Of a stretch of 64,000 nucleotides of DNA, positions 46,407 to 58,118 are shown piece after piece. The notes beneath the pieces were generated by a model. The model was not told the DNA's origin, ran no database searches, and saw nothing but the letters and a program-made list of their open reading frames with translations. The stretch's first letter is position 1. The number at the start of each line of letters is the position of its first letter. The position numbers and the translations under genes are program-made. Origin of the DNA: Novosphingobium chloroacetimidivorans (GTDB lineage: Bacteria; Pseudomonadota; Alphaproteobacteria; Sphingomonadales; Sphingomonadaceae); the NCBI RefSeq assembly GCF_014204535.1, contig NZ_JACHLR010000005.1:1-64000 (forward strand), read 5' to 3'.

Positions 46407-47576
46407 ATGAATATCCGCGCACTGGCAGCAAGCGCCTGCCTCGTGCTCGCGGGATCGCAAAGCCCGGCAGCCACCGATGCGCGAGCGACCCTGTCTTCAG
46501 CGACGGCGACGCCGGCTTTGTCGCCCACGCCCCACAGCGACTCACTCAAGGTCGCCTTCATCGGCGGCTCGATCACGGAGGGCGCCTTTTCCAGCGTACC
46601 GGCAGAAAGCTACGCCGGGCTGCTAACGAGCTGGTTGCGGACCCACTACAAGACCGTCGAGGCACGCAACACGGGGCTGGGTGGCACGGGATCGGAGTTC
46701 GGGGCCTATCGCACCAGCCACGACATGGCCGGCTTCGCGCCCGACCTCGCGTTTATCGAGTTTGCGGTCAACGATGCCGGCAACCAGCGCCCTGCCCTGT
46801 TCGCGCACATCGATGCAATCGTCTACAAGCTGCGCCAGGCGAACCCGCGCGTGAAAATCGTCTACCTGTCGACGACGGACGTTCGCGAAGAGGCCGACCG
46901 GCGCGCCGGTCGCCGCGCAAGCTGGGTGGAAGACTCGGCCGCGGCGGCCAGCTACGCAGGCTTGCAATACATCGACGTGGCCGCCGGCATCTGGGCCAAG
47001 GTGAAAGGCGGCACTCCTGTGACGCACTTTTTCGTAGATGTGGTGCATCCAAATGACGCGGGCCATCGACGCTACTTCGAGGCTATCCGCGATGCCATGG
47101 CCCCGAGCATCCCGCTGGCGAGGCAGCCGCGCGCGACCGGCTCCAGACTGATCGGCCAGAGCAAGCTCGATAGTGCGCGATTGGAGAAGGGTTCGTCGGC
47201 CGCCGGCTGCCGGCCGGGCGCGCTCTCGCTCAGATACATGGAGGCGGCGCTGTCTTGCGACCGGGGCGACAGCTTCACCTATACGTTCACCGGAACCACC
47301 GTCGGCCTCGTCAAGGCAGAAGTGCGCGACGGCGGACGGCTGGCCTGCACCATCGACGGCGGAAGCCCCACCACCGCCGATTTCTATAGCGATGCCACGC
47401 ACATCTACGAGCGGCCCTTCCCGCTCTTCCTTTACCGTGACCTGCCCTCGGGCCGGCACAGGCTGGCATGCCGGGTAATTGACGACCTGATCAGCCTGCC
47501 TCAGGGCACCTCGACCGGCCGCAAGGTAACCGTCGGCTACTTCATGGTCAGCGACGAGCGGCCGGTCACTCTTTAG
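46407..47576 (+). CDS. Secreted GDSL/SGNH-type hydrolase
   Basis: 389 residues from ATG 46407. The signal peptide MNIRALAASACLVLAGSQS is followed by the SGNH catalytic core: VAFIGGSITEGAF (block I serine), GLGGTGSE (block II), EFAVNDAGN (block III) and VHPNDAGHRRY (block V Asp/His). The domain resembles carbohydrate esterases acting on acetylated saccharides. A C-terminal beta-rich domain (SDATHIYERPFPLFLYRDL) may bind a polysaccharide. It is divergent from rimP, with 267 bases of promoter region between. Confidence 0.9.
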   Translation: MNIRALAASACLVLAGSQSPAATDARATLSSATATPALSPTPHSDSLKVAFIGGSITEGAFSSVPAESYAGLLTSWLRTHYKTVEARNTGLGGTGSEFGAYRTSHDMAGFAPDLAFIEFAVNDAGNQRPALFAHIDAIVYKLRQANPRVKIVYLSTTDVREEADRRAGRRASWVEDSAAAASYAGLQYIDVAAGIWAKVKGGTPVTHFFVDVVHPNDAGHRRYFEAIRDAMAPSIPLARQPRATGSRLIGQSKLDSARLEKGSSAAGCRPGALSLRYMEAALSCDRGDSFTYTFTGTTVGLVKAEVRDGGRLACTIDGGSPTTADFYSDATHIYERPFPLFLYRDLPSGRHRLACRVIDDLISLPQGTSTGRKVTVGYFMVSDERPVTL

Positions 47577-47660
47577 AGGCGAGGGTGTCCAGCTCCTGAG
47601 CTCGCATGAAATCAATCGCTGGCGTGGGAATCCGGCCCTCGCGATTATGACGAAGTTGAA
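47577..47660. repeat. Copy of a CTCCTGAGCTCGC repeat
   Basis: A segment with CTCCTGAGCTCGC, then GGGAATCC...CGCGATTATGACGAAG, similar to the copy at about 50,965-51,050. It lies after the hydrolase stop and looks like another REP-like unit. Confidence 0.4.
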
Positions 47661-47699
47661 GGCTGAGCCGCCAGGTCCAAGCCAGGCAGCCCGAGCCGA

Positions 47700-48713
47700 T
47701 CAGCCCGTGCCGATCAGCCCGTGCTTGCGCAGGCAGTGCCGCAGCTGATCGTAAGTGAGACCTAGCGCCGAGGCGGTGCGCCGCTGGTTCCAACGATGCT
47801 GCTCCAGCGCGGCGGCGATGAGCGTGCGTTCATGCTCCTCCACCGCAGCGCGCAAGTCGGCAGGCGGCGTGGCTGTCGGCGCGGACGAAGCCGGTGTGGC
47901 AGATGCAGGCGCGGGATCGACGACGCCCTCCCTCGGAGCCCAGATGCTTTCGAACGGATCGAAGATGATCCGCGCGATCGGGCGGTCCTGGTCGTCCCAA
48001 CGATAGACGGCGCGTTCGACGACATTGCGCAATTCGCGCACATTTCCCGGCCAGGCGTAGGCTTCAAGCGCGTCTGCGGCGGAGGGGGTGAAGCCCGGCC
48101 ACCCCTCCCAGCCGAGCTCGGTCGCCATGCGCCGGCCGTAGTATTGGGAGAGTTCGGCGACATCGCCCTCGCGCGCGCGTAGTGGCGGCAGCGTGATCAC
48201 CTCGAAGCTGAGGCGATCGAGCAAGTCGGCCCGGAACCGGCCTTCGGCGGCAGCGCGAGGAAGATCGGCGTTGGTGGCACCGACGATCCGGACATCGACT
48301 TGCAAAGGCCGCGAAGAGCCGATGCGCGTGACCTCGCCATATTCCACCGCGCGCAACAAGCGTTCCTGCGCGGCCATCGAGAGCGTGCCGAGTTCGTCGA
48401 GGAACAAGGTGCCCTTGTCGGCCTCCTCGAACCGCCCGGTGCGGGCGCGGGTGGCTCCCGTAAAGGCGCCCGCCTCGTGGCCGAAAAGCTCGGCCTCGAT
48501 CAGCGTCTCGGGAAGCGCTGCGCAGTTGAGCGTGACCAGCGGCTCCCCCCAACGAGGGCTGAGGTGATGCAGGCGCTGCGCGATCAGCTCCTTGCCTGTG
48601 CCCCGCTCGCCGATGACCAGCACCGGGCGCCCGGCAAGAGCCGCGCGCGACGCACGCTCCACGGCATCGAGAAAGGCGGTGGACTGGCCGATGAACTGAA
48701 AGTCTCGCTCCAT
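47700..48713 (-). CDS. pspF: PspF-type sigma-54 enhancer-binding activator
   Basis: 337 residues. The AAA+ domain begins within 20 residues of the start (FIGQSTAFLDAV), Walker A is GERGTGKE, and the sigma-54-contacting loop GAFTGA is intact (HEAGAFTGATRARTG). Walker B is GTLFLDELG. It lacks an N-terminal receiver domain, as PspF does, so it must be restrained by PspA. The Fis-type helix-turn-helix is at the C-terminus (RRTASALGLTYDQLRHCL). It is transcribed away from the psp genes; the sigma-54 promoter at 48,811 faces them. Confidence 0.93.
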   Translation of the reverse strand: MERDFQFIGQSTAFLDAVERASRAALAGRPVLVIGERGTGKELIAQRLHHLSPRWGEPLVTLNCAALPETLIEAELFGHEAGAFTGATRARTGRFEEADKGTLFLDELGTLSMAAQERLLRAVEYGEVTRIGSSRPLQVDVRIVGATNADLPRAAAEGRFRADLLDRLSFEVITLPPLRAREGDVAELSQYYGRRMATELGWEGWPGFTPSAADALEAYAWPGNVRELRNVVERAVYRWDDQDRPIARIIFDPFESIWAPREGVVDPAPASATPASSAPTATPPADLRAAVEEHERTLIAAALEQHRWNQRRTASALGLTYDQLRHCLRKHGLIGTG

Positions 48714-48810
48714 GCCATAAGTTAGCGATATTCCCCAAGTCTTGGCAAGATGGAAGTAGCGCGCGACCGTGCGCTCGGAGGAAATCGCAGCAATTCCGCG
48801 CTACTCGCCG

Positions 48811-48829
48811 TTTGGCACGGCGCTTGCGA
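48811..48829 (+). promoter_or_regulatory. Sigma-54 (-24/-12) promoter of the psp operon
   Basis: TTTGGCACG, GCGC, TTGC: a near-perfect -24 (GG at 48814-48815) and -12 (GC at 48826-48827) match. It lies 47 bases upstream of the first small gene of the operon. PspF (next gene left) is the expected activator. Confidence 0.9.
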
Positions 48830-48875
48830 TGATCCCGGCACTACCAAGGCTCAGGCTCAGGCAAGGACGAAACCC

Positions 48876-49058
48876 ATGTTTTTCCGTAACGACGCACCCG
48901 CAAGCAAGGTCGCCCGCTCCAAGGTGGACGCCGCGATCCTGGCCAGCGTGCTGGCCATGGGCACGCTCAACCTCCTTGTCATGGCCGACCAGATCGGCAT
49001 GCCCAAGGCCTATGCCGCCAGCTCATGCCGCTGTGCGCCGGGCATCGCGCTGGCATGA
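48876..49058 (+). CDS. Small psp-operon protein, 60 residues
   Basis: The start ATG 48876 lies behind AAGGACGAAACCC. The product begins MFFRNDAPASKVARSKVDAA and has a hydrophobic stretch (ILASVLAMGTLNLLVMAD) that could be one membrane helix. It is the first gene after the sigma-54 promoter, so it belongs to the phage-shock regulon. The stop overlaps an ATG (ATGA) that opens an in-frame N-terminal extension of pspA. No family name known. Confidence 0.6.
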   Translation: MFFRNDAPASKVARSKVDAAILASVLAMGTLNLLVMADQIGMPKAYAASSCRCAPGIALA

Positions 49059-49243
49059 CCCGGCTCGACGCGGAAATCGCGGACCTGCGGGGGCAGCGGC
49101 AGGCTTTGCCGGCACCGCTCCTCACACTCGACGGGTTGGACGAACCCGGCTCGACGACCACCCGGCCGCGGGCGTACTATCACAATCAAAGCGATCGGCC
49201 GTTCACGACCGGCCGACACTCGATCAGAAAGGCACCCCCTGCG

Positions 49244-49930
49244 ATGGGCATCTTCTCCCGGACGCGCGACATCATCGCCGCCAACTTCAACGACCTGCTC
49301 GAAAAGGCCGAGGATCCGGCCAAGATGATCCGCCTGATCATCCTCGAGATGGAGGAGACGCTGGTCGAGGTTCGCACCTCCAGCGCGCGCACCATCGCCG
49401 ACCAGAAGGAGATGCGCCGTCATGTCGCCAAGCTCGACAAGCTGCAGGCCGACTGGTCGGACAAGGCACAGCTGGCGCTGAGCAAGGAGCGCGAGGACCT
49501 TGCCCGCGCCGCGCTGCTGGAGCGCAAGAAGGCCGCCGACATGGCCGACCAGCTCAAGTCCGAGATCGAAGTGCTCGACGATGCGCTGCGCGCCTACGAG
49601 GCTGACATCGAAAAGCTCCAGAACCGCCTGCGCGAGGCGCGCACCCGCCAATCCTCCATCGCCGCGCGGCTGCAGAGCGCCGAGAACCGGGTCAAGTTGC
49701 GCACGCTGCTCTCCAGCGAGCGGGTGGACGAGGCCATGGTGCGGTTTGACCAGCTGGAACGCCGGGTCGACTATGCCGAGGGCCGCGCCGAGTCGATGAG
49801 CCTGGGCGATGCCCGCCAGCCAAGCTTGGCCGATGAGATCGCCGCGCTCGAAAATGGAGACAGCATCGAGGCGGAACTGGCCGAGATGAAACGCCAGATG
49901 GGCGACAAGCCCGCCGCGACATCGAACTGA
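49244..49930 (+). CDS. pspA: Phage shock protein A (PspA/IM30)
   Basis: 228 residues from ATG 49244, the family start (MGIFSRTRDIIAANFNDLLE). The whole protein is helical coiled coil (KAQLALSKEREDLARAALLE, then LRAYEADIEKLQNRL). PspA inhibits PspF in unstressed cells and forms membrane-repair assemblies on proton-motive-force loss. An in-frame ATG at 49055 would add 63 residues; this frame overlaps the preceding gene's stop, but the extension is not family-like. Confidence 0.95.
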   Translation: MGIFSRTRDIIAANFNDLLEKAEDPAKMIRLIILEMEETLVEVRTSSARTIADQKEMRRHVAKLDKLQADWSDKAQLALSKEREDLARAALLERKKAADMADQLKSEIEVLDDALRAYEADIEKLQNRLREARTRQSSIAARLQSAENRVKLRTLLSSERVDEAMVRFDQLERRVDYAEGRAESMSLGDARQPSLADEIAALENGDSIEAELAEMKRQMGDKPAATSN

Positions 49931-49965
49931 TCGTAACGGCGAATACAAGCAAGGGGACCAGGACA

Positions 49966-50331
49966 GTGGCACGCGGACAATTCTATCTCGACAAGTCGAA
50001 CGCCAAGCTTGCCGGCGTATGCGCCGGCATCGCGGACTACACCCAGGTCGATGCGCTATGGGTGCGCATCGCGGCGGTGTTCCTCACGCTGTTCGTCTCG
50101 TTCATCACCATCCCGATCTACATCGTGACCGCGCTGGCGGCGAACAAGCGACCGATGGCACTGTACAGCGAGGCCGAGGAAGAGCGCCTGCTGCGCCGCA
50201 TGCAGCGCTCGCGCAGCAAGGGGCGCTATCGCTCCGAGCTGTCCGACATGGACCGCCGCGTCGCCGAGATCGAGGCGCGCTATTCCACCAGCAACGCGCG
50301 GCTCGCCGCCGAGATCGACAGCCTGCGCTGA
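49966..50331 (+). CDS. pspC: PspC-domain membrane protein
   Basis: 121 residues with GTG start at 49966. The PspC domain comprises YLDKSNAKLAGVCAGIADY followed by one or two membrane segments (LWVRIAAVFLTLFVSF, IYIVTALAA). A basic coiled-coil tail (RRMQRSRSKGRYR onward) follows. PspC transmits envelope stress to PspA. Located 35 bases downstream of pspA in the same operon. Confidence 0.92.
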   Translation: MARGQFYLDKSNAKLAGVCAGIADYTQVDALWVRIAAVFLTLFVSFITIPIYIVTALAANKRPMALYSEAEEERLLRRMQRSRSKGRYRSELSDMDRRVAEIEARYSTSNARLAAEIDSLR

Positions 50332-50355
50332 GCACGTCGAAAAGGATAGATCGAC

Positions 50356-50643
50356 ATGGAAGACATCCTCGCCCTGCTCATCCCACTCGCGCCGTTCCTG
50401 ATGGTCTGCTTCATCGTGTGGACCAAGCACCAGCGCAAGATGGCCGAGATCCAGATCGCGGCCACGGCGGAAAAGGCGGCGCAATACGCCTCGCACTCCC
50501 GCGAACTGGAGGAGCGCGTACGCGTGCTGGAGCGCATCGTCACGGATGGCGGGTACGACACCGCACTGCAGATCGAAGCGCTGCGCGACACCCGCGAAGT
50601 CGAGGCACAACGTCGTACCGAGCGCGATCAGGCGATCAACTGA
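50356..50643 (+). CDS. PspB-like membrane protein
   Basis: 95 residues. An N-terminal membrane helix (DILALLIPLAPFLMVCFIVW) precedes an acidic coiled coil with leucine heptads (ELEERVRVLERIV). This matches the PspB arrangement (helix followed by zipper), although PspB normally precedes PspC in the enterobacterial order. It likely works with PspC in sensing. Confidence in the operon role is good, in the exact name moderate. Confidence 0.7.
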   Translation: MEDILALLIPLAPFLMVCFIVWTKHQRKMAEIQIAATAEKAAQYASHSRELEERVRVLERIVTDGGYDTALQIEALRDTREVEAQRRTERDQAIN

Positions 50644-50672
50644 GGCCGCTCGGCCAGGAAGGATGTGAGGTC

Positions 50673-50903
50673 ATGAGTTTCTGGAGCGCCATAGTCGCCA
50701 TCGTCGCGATCCTCGCCTTCGCCTGGGTGCGCGCGCAGCAGCACCGCGGGGGCACTTCGCTCGACAACGCCCCCTCGCGCGAGCCGGAACTGGAGCGTGA
50801 GATCGAGCAGCTGAGGAAGCGAATTGCCGTGCTGGAACGTATCGCCATCGAAGAACGCGGCGGAGACCGCCTGGCCCGCGAGATCGAAGCGCTGCGGGAT
50901 TGA
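50673..50903 (+). CDS. Second small PspB-like membrane protein, 76 residues
   Basis: The start ATG 50673 is preceded by GGAAGGATGTGAGG. It has a single membrane helix (FWSAIVAIVAILAFAWV) and a coiled coil (LEREIEQLRKRIAVLERIA) very like the PspB-like protein just upstream, suggesting duplication. It is the last gene of the psp operon. Function inferred from the operon only. Confidence 0.75.
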   Translation: MSFWSAIVAIVAILAFAWVRAQQHRGGTSLDNAPSREPELEREIEQLRKRIAVLERIAIEERGGDRLAREIEALRD

Positions 50904-50939
50904 AAGCCGGGCGGACGCCGAGGCTGGCTCTTAAATGGG

Positions 50940-51079
50940 TGGTGGTGTGAAACTCTCGTCAAGCCCCCGAAGGCGGGGATTCATCTCCTGAGCTCGCGTA
51001 AAGGGAACCACCTGGAGTTGGATTCCCGCCTTCGCGGGCATGACGAAAAATGAAGCGGGAACCGGCACCTGTGCCGCGT
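50940..51079. repeat. REP-like intergenic repeat
   Basis: Contains CTCCTGAGCTCGCG and ATTCCCGCCTTCGCGGGCATGACG, a common palindromic unit of sphingomonads. It lies between the psp operon and nadE with no gene. Confidence 0.5.
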
Positions 51080-53137
<2,058 letters not shown>

Positions 53138-53187
53138 CGGTCGGACCTGACAGTTGGAAGCTTGTAACGCAACGACCCACTCCATCA

Positions 53188-53260
53188 CCGTTCGTGTCGG
53201 GCGTAGTCGAGACACGCTGGCCTGGCGCTCACGTGTCTCGACTACGCTCGACACGAACGG
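53188..53260. repeat. Long inverted repeat between nadE and sufE
   Basis: Arms of 29 bases (53188-53216 and 53232-53260) match at 28 of 29 positions, with a 15-base loop. The left arm starts CCGTTCGTGTCG and the right arm ends CGACACGAACGG. Another intergenic repeat family. Confidence 0.85.
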
Positions 53261-53310
53261 CAGGGGGTTTTGACTTGTTCCAATCCGGGTTCGCCCTAAA
53301 TGCCAGACCC

Positions 53311-53721
53311 ATGCGCAGCCTCGACGACATCCGCGAAGAGTACGAATTCCTTGATGGCGACGAGCGCTATCGCATGCTGATCGAACTCGGCCGCGAGCTT
53401 GATCCGATGCCCGATGCGCTGAAGACGGACGCCACCAAGGTGCGCGGCTGTTCGGCCAGCGTCTGGGTCTACCCCACCAAGGCGGACAACGGCGCCCTGC
53501 ACTTCCTGGCGGACAGCAATGCCGCGATCACCAAGGGCATCGTCTCGCTGGTGCTGGCCGCGGTGCAGGACCGGCCCGCTGCCGAAGTCGCCGAAACCGA
53601 TATCGCCGCGAAGCTCGAACCGTTCGATCTTCGCAACCAGCTCTCATCCAACCGCACCCAGGGCGTGCCGAACATGATCGCGCTGATCCGCGAGACCGCG
53701 GCGCGCTATGCCGCCGGATAA
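53311..53721 (+). CDS. sufE: SufE-family cysteine desulfuration protein
   Basis: 136 residues from ATG 53311. The conserved start (SLDDIREEYEFLDGDERYRM) and the persulfide-accepting cysteine in KVRGCSASVWVYP (residue about 51) are present, with NQLSSNRTQGVPNMIALIR at the end. SufE accepts sulfur from SufS and passes it to the SufBCD scaffold for Fe-S assembly. It overlaps the DUF454 gene by 14 bases. Confidence 0.93.
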   Translation: MRSLDDIREEYEFLDGDERYRMLIELGRELDPMPDALKTDATKVRGCSASVWVYPTKADNGALHFLADSNAAITKGIVSLVLAAVQDRPAAEVAETDIAAKLEPFDLRNQLSSNRTQGVPNMIALIRETAARYAAG

Positions 53722-54130
53722 GGAACCGGGAGATTGCGGGCCGGCCGAGGAGCCGGAGTTTCCCACGCCCGCGCTCGGCCGCATGCGGCTGCTGTGGGCG
53801 GCGGGAGGCTGGGTCTTCGTAGCGGTCGGGACTGTCGGCATCTTCCTGCCACTGCTGCCGACGGTGGTGTTCTACCTGCTGGCGGCGTGGTGCTTTTCCA
53901 AGAGCCACCCGCACCTGGCCGACAAGCTCTATGCCCACAGGCTCTACGGTCCTCAGCTTGTGGCGTGGCGGGATCGAAGGGCGATCAGCCGCAAGGGCAA
54001 GATCTCGGCGCTACTGGCCATGAGCGCCAGCGTGCCGTTCGTGTACTTCACGCTTGGCTGGCCGCTGGTGTTGATCCCGGTCGTGGTGCTGGTGGTGCTG
54101 GGTCCGTGGATCTGGACGCGGGCGGAGTAA
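53708..54130 (+). CDS. DUF454 (YbaN-like) inner-membrane protein
   Basis: 140 residues. Hydrophobic segments (AAGGWVFVAVGTVGIFLPLL and VVFYLLAAWCFSKSHP) are followed by the conserved YGPQLVAWRDRRAISRKGKI motif and a last pair of helices (VPLVYF-like and LVLIPVVVLVVLGPWIW). The family is widespread with unknown function. It overlaps sufE by 14 bases, so it is translationally coupled. Confidence 0.87.
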   Translation: MPPDKEPGDCGPAEEPEFPTPALGRMRLLWAAGGWVFVAVGTVGIFLPLLPTVVFYLLAAWCFSKSHPHLADKLYAHRLYGPQLVAWRDRRAISRKGKISALLAMSASVPFVYFTLGWPLVLIPVVVLVVLGPWIWTRAE

Positions 54131-54141
54131 GGCTTCCCGAA

Positions 54142-54256
54142 CTAGCGTCGTCCCGGGCTCGACCCGGGACCGGTTTCGCCATGTCACGACCTCGCTGGCC
54201 TTGCCCGAGAGGTTCATCGCTTCCGGAACCGTTCCCGGGTCAAGCCCGGGACGACG
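54142..54256. repeat. Inverted pair of CGTCGTCCCGGG units
   Basis: Two near-identical copies of the palindromic unit seen at 27,582 lie in opposite orientation (54142-54178 and 54225-54256), a BIME-like arrangement between DUF454 and katG. The whole can fold as one stem and may end both convergent transcripts. Confidence 0.75.
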
Positions 54257-54262
54257 ATTGCT

Positions 54263-56509
<2,247 letters not shown>

Positions 56510-56590
56510 CTAACTGGAACTTGCGCTAAGTTAGAAGCGAGTTCGGCAGATAACAGAGATTGACGAAGCCGAATGAACCAACGGGCAGGA

Positions 56591-57109
56591 TCAGTCCTCG
56601 ACCGCCTCGCGCAACACGGCAATTCCGCTCTGACGCTGTGCCTTCAGCTCCCGCTTCAACGCAGCCGGATCGCGCGCTACGACGAAGCCGAAGCTGACCC
56701 CGCCTTCCTTGCCGATCGTCGCATGGTGCAGCTTGTGCGCCTGGACCAGCCGCTTGGCATAGCCGCGCTTGGGGACCCATCGAAAGTAGCGCTGATGCAC
56801 CAGTCCATCGTGGATCAGCGTGTAGATGACGCCATAGATCAGCACGCCGAGCCCGATCCAGGTCCCAGGCCACCATGCACTCGCGCCCATCACCAAGGGC
56901 GAACCGACAGCGAACATACCGATGCTGATCCCAGCGCCGAACACCGCGTAGAGATCGTTCTTCTCCAGCAGCTTGTCGTGCAGCTCGTGGTGGTCGCGGT
57001 GCCAGGCCCACCCGAAACCATGCATGACGTACTTGTGGCTCGACCAGGCGACAAACTCCATCGCGGCAACGGTCGCCAGGACGATCAAGGTAGGGCCAAG
57101 CAAGGACAT
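56591..57109 (-). CDS. crtZ: Beta-carotene hydroxylase CrtZ
   Basis: 172 residues from ATG 57109 (MSLLGPTLIVLATVAAMEFV). Four hydrophobic segments and the di-iron histidine motifs are present: HKYVMHG, HRDHHELHD, and VHQRYFRW plus AHKLHHA near the C-terminal third. CrtZ adds 3-hydroxyl groups to beta-carotene to make zeaxanthin, matching the yellow carotenoids of sphingomonads. The partner genes are not in this window. Confidence 0.94.
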   Translation of the reverse strand: MSLLGPTLIVLATVAAMEFVAWSSHKYVMHGFGWAWHRDHHELHDKLLEKNDLYAVFGAGISIGMFAVGSPLVMGASAWWPGTWIGLGVLIYGVIYTLIHDGLVHQRYFRWVPKRGYAKRLVQAHKLHHATIGKEGGVSFGFVVARDPAALKRELKAQRQSGIAVLREAVED

Positions 57110-57291
57110 GCGACGCGCATCTACGCCTCTTCGTCGCACTTGTCAGCCGCCCCCAGGAACAATGCCTGCGACACTTTCGTACAAATCCGCACACATGCGC
57201 GACGAACCATTTTCCCGCCGTTCAGTTTAGAAGGCTTAAATCTGAATGCGACGGATCAGACCGCCGCTGTCAACATGAAGGACCAAGTACC

Positions 57292-57666
57292 ATGCGCAAG
57301 CTCACCAAGATCGTCGTCCCTGCCCTGATCGCCGTCATGGGTGCAGGCACCATGGCCGTCCCAGCGCAGGCCCAGGCCTACGGCCGCCACGACGCCGGCC
57401 ATGCCACGCCCGTGCGCAACTCGAACATCCGCGCCGACATCAACGGCCTCAACCGCGACATCGACCGTGCGTTCGCGCGCCGTACGATCTCCAATCGCGA
57501 GGCTACGAGCCTGAAGCGCGACGCCATCCAGGTACAGCGTCTGTATCAGCAGTATGCCCGCAATGGCCTGACGCGCACGGAGACGCGCACCCTGCAGGCC
57601 CGGGTCGACCGCATCCATGTCGCCCTGCGCGCCGAGCGCCGCGATCGTGACAACCGTCGCGGCTAA
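57292..57666 (+). CDS. Secreted hypothetical protein, 124 residues
   Basis: A signal peptide (MRKLTKIVVPALIAVMGAGT, cut after AQA) leads to a basic, Arg/Asp-rich mature part of about 95 residues with helical repeats (DINGLNRDIDRAFARRTI, SLKRDAIQVQRLYQQY). It ends RRDRDNRRG. No known family. The signal sequence resembles that of the small gene at 57,758-57,925 (minus strand) next door. A hairpin (57678-57705) follows the stop. Confidence 0.75.
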   Translation: MRKLTKIVVPALIAVMGAGTMAVPAQAQAYGRHDAGHATPVRNSNIRADINGLNRDIDRAFARRTISNREATSLKRDAIQVQRLYQQYARNGLTRTETRTLQARVDRIHVALRAERRDRDNRRG

Positions 57667-57677
57667 GGCGCAAAAGC

Positions 57678-57705
57678 GCCCGGATCGCAGTCAAGCGATC
57701 CGGGC
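57678..57705. terminator. Hairpin after the secreted protein gene
   Basis: An 11-bp perfect stem GCCCGGATCGC / GCGATCCGGGC with loop AGTCAA. No T-tract follows closely, so termination would be weak or shared by both strands of the convergent pair. Confidence 0.55.
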
Positions 57706-57757
57706 ACTCTTGATCTCCCAGACGAGGGGGGACGGGAGAACCGGTGAGGATACGCGA

Positions 57758-57925
57758 TTAGCTCGCCTTGACGGGCTTGCTCACATGCTTCTTCTCGGCC
57801 TTAACCGCCTTGACCTTGTGGGTCTTGGTCGGCTTCGCGGCGTGGGTCGCTGCCATGGCTGGCATCGAAGCCGTCATGACACCGGCGAAGAGAGCGGGAA
57901 CGAGAAGCTTGGAGACATTACGCAT
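57758..57925 (-). CDS. Small secreted lysine-rich protein, 55 residues
   Basis: The start ATG 57925 gives MRNVSKLLVPALFAGVMTAS, a signal peptide with AMA cleavage site. The mature part is about 30 residues and almost half Lys/Ala (KPTKTHKVKAVKAEKK). Very basic, so it may bind nucleic acid, polyanionic envelope or lipid. It is convergent with the 124-residue secreted gene. No family is recognised. Confidence 0.65.
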   Translation of the reverse strand: MRNVSKLLVPALFAGVMTASMPAMAATHAAKPTKTHKVKAVKAEKKHVSKPVKAS

Positions 57926-58118
57926 CGTGAATGCATCCTTCGGATGAGCGACGGATCGGCGTCCGCCGATGCGCAAAATCGGCTCCTGAAGATGAATGCC
58001 AGTGAAACGAACGGTCGCGCGATTGTAAGATGCTGTAACAAATGGTCGCGGGGCATGATCCCAGGCATTTGCCTTCATGCTTGAAAAGCCGGGCAGGCAG
58101 GCTTAACCGCCGCAGATC

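Noticed and set aside
50019..50903. Long frame across pspC and the PspB-like genes
   Set aside because: Its first part is an out-of-frame shadow of pspC and the PspB-like gene; only the final 76 codons (from 50,673) are real.
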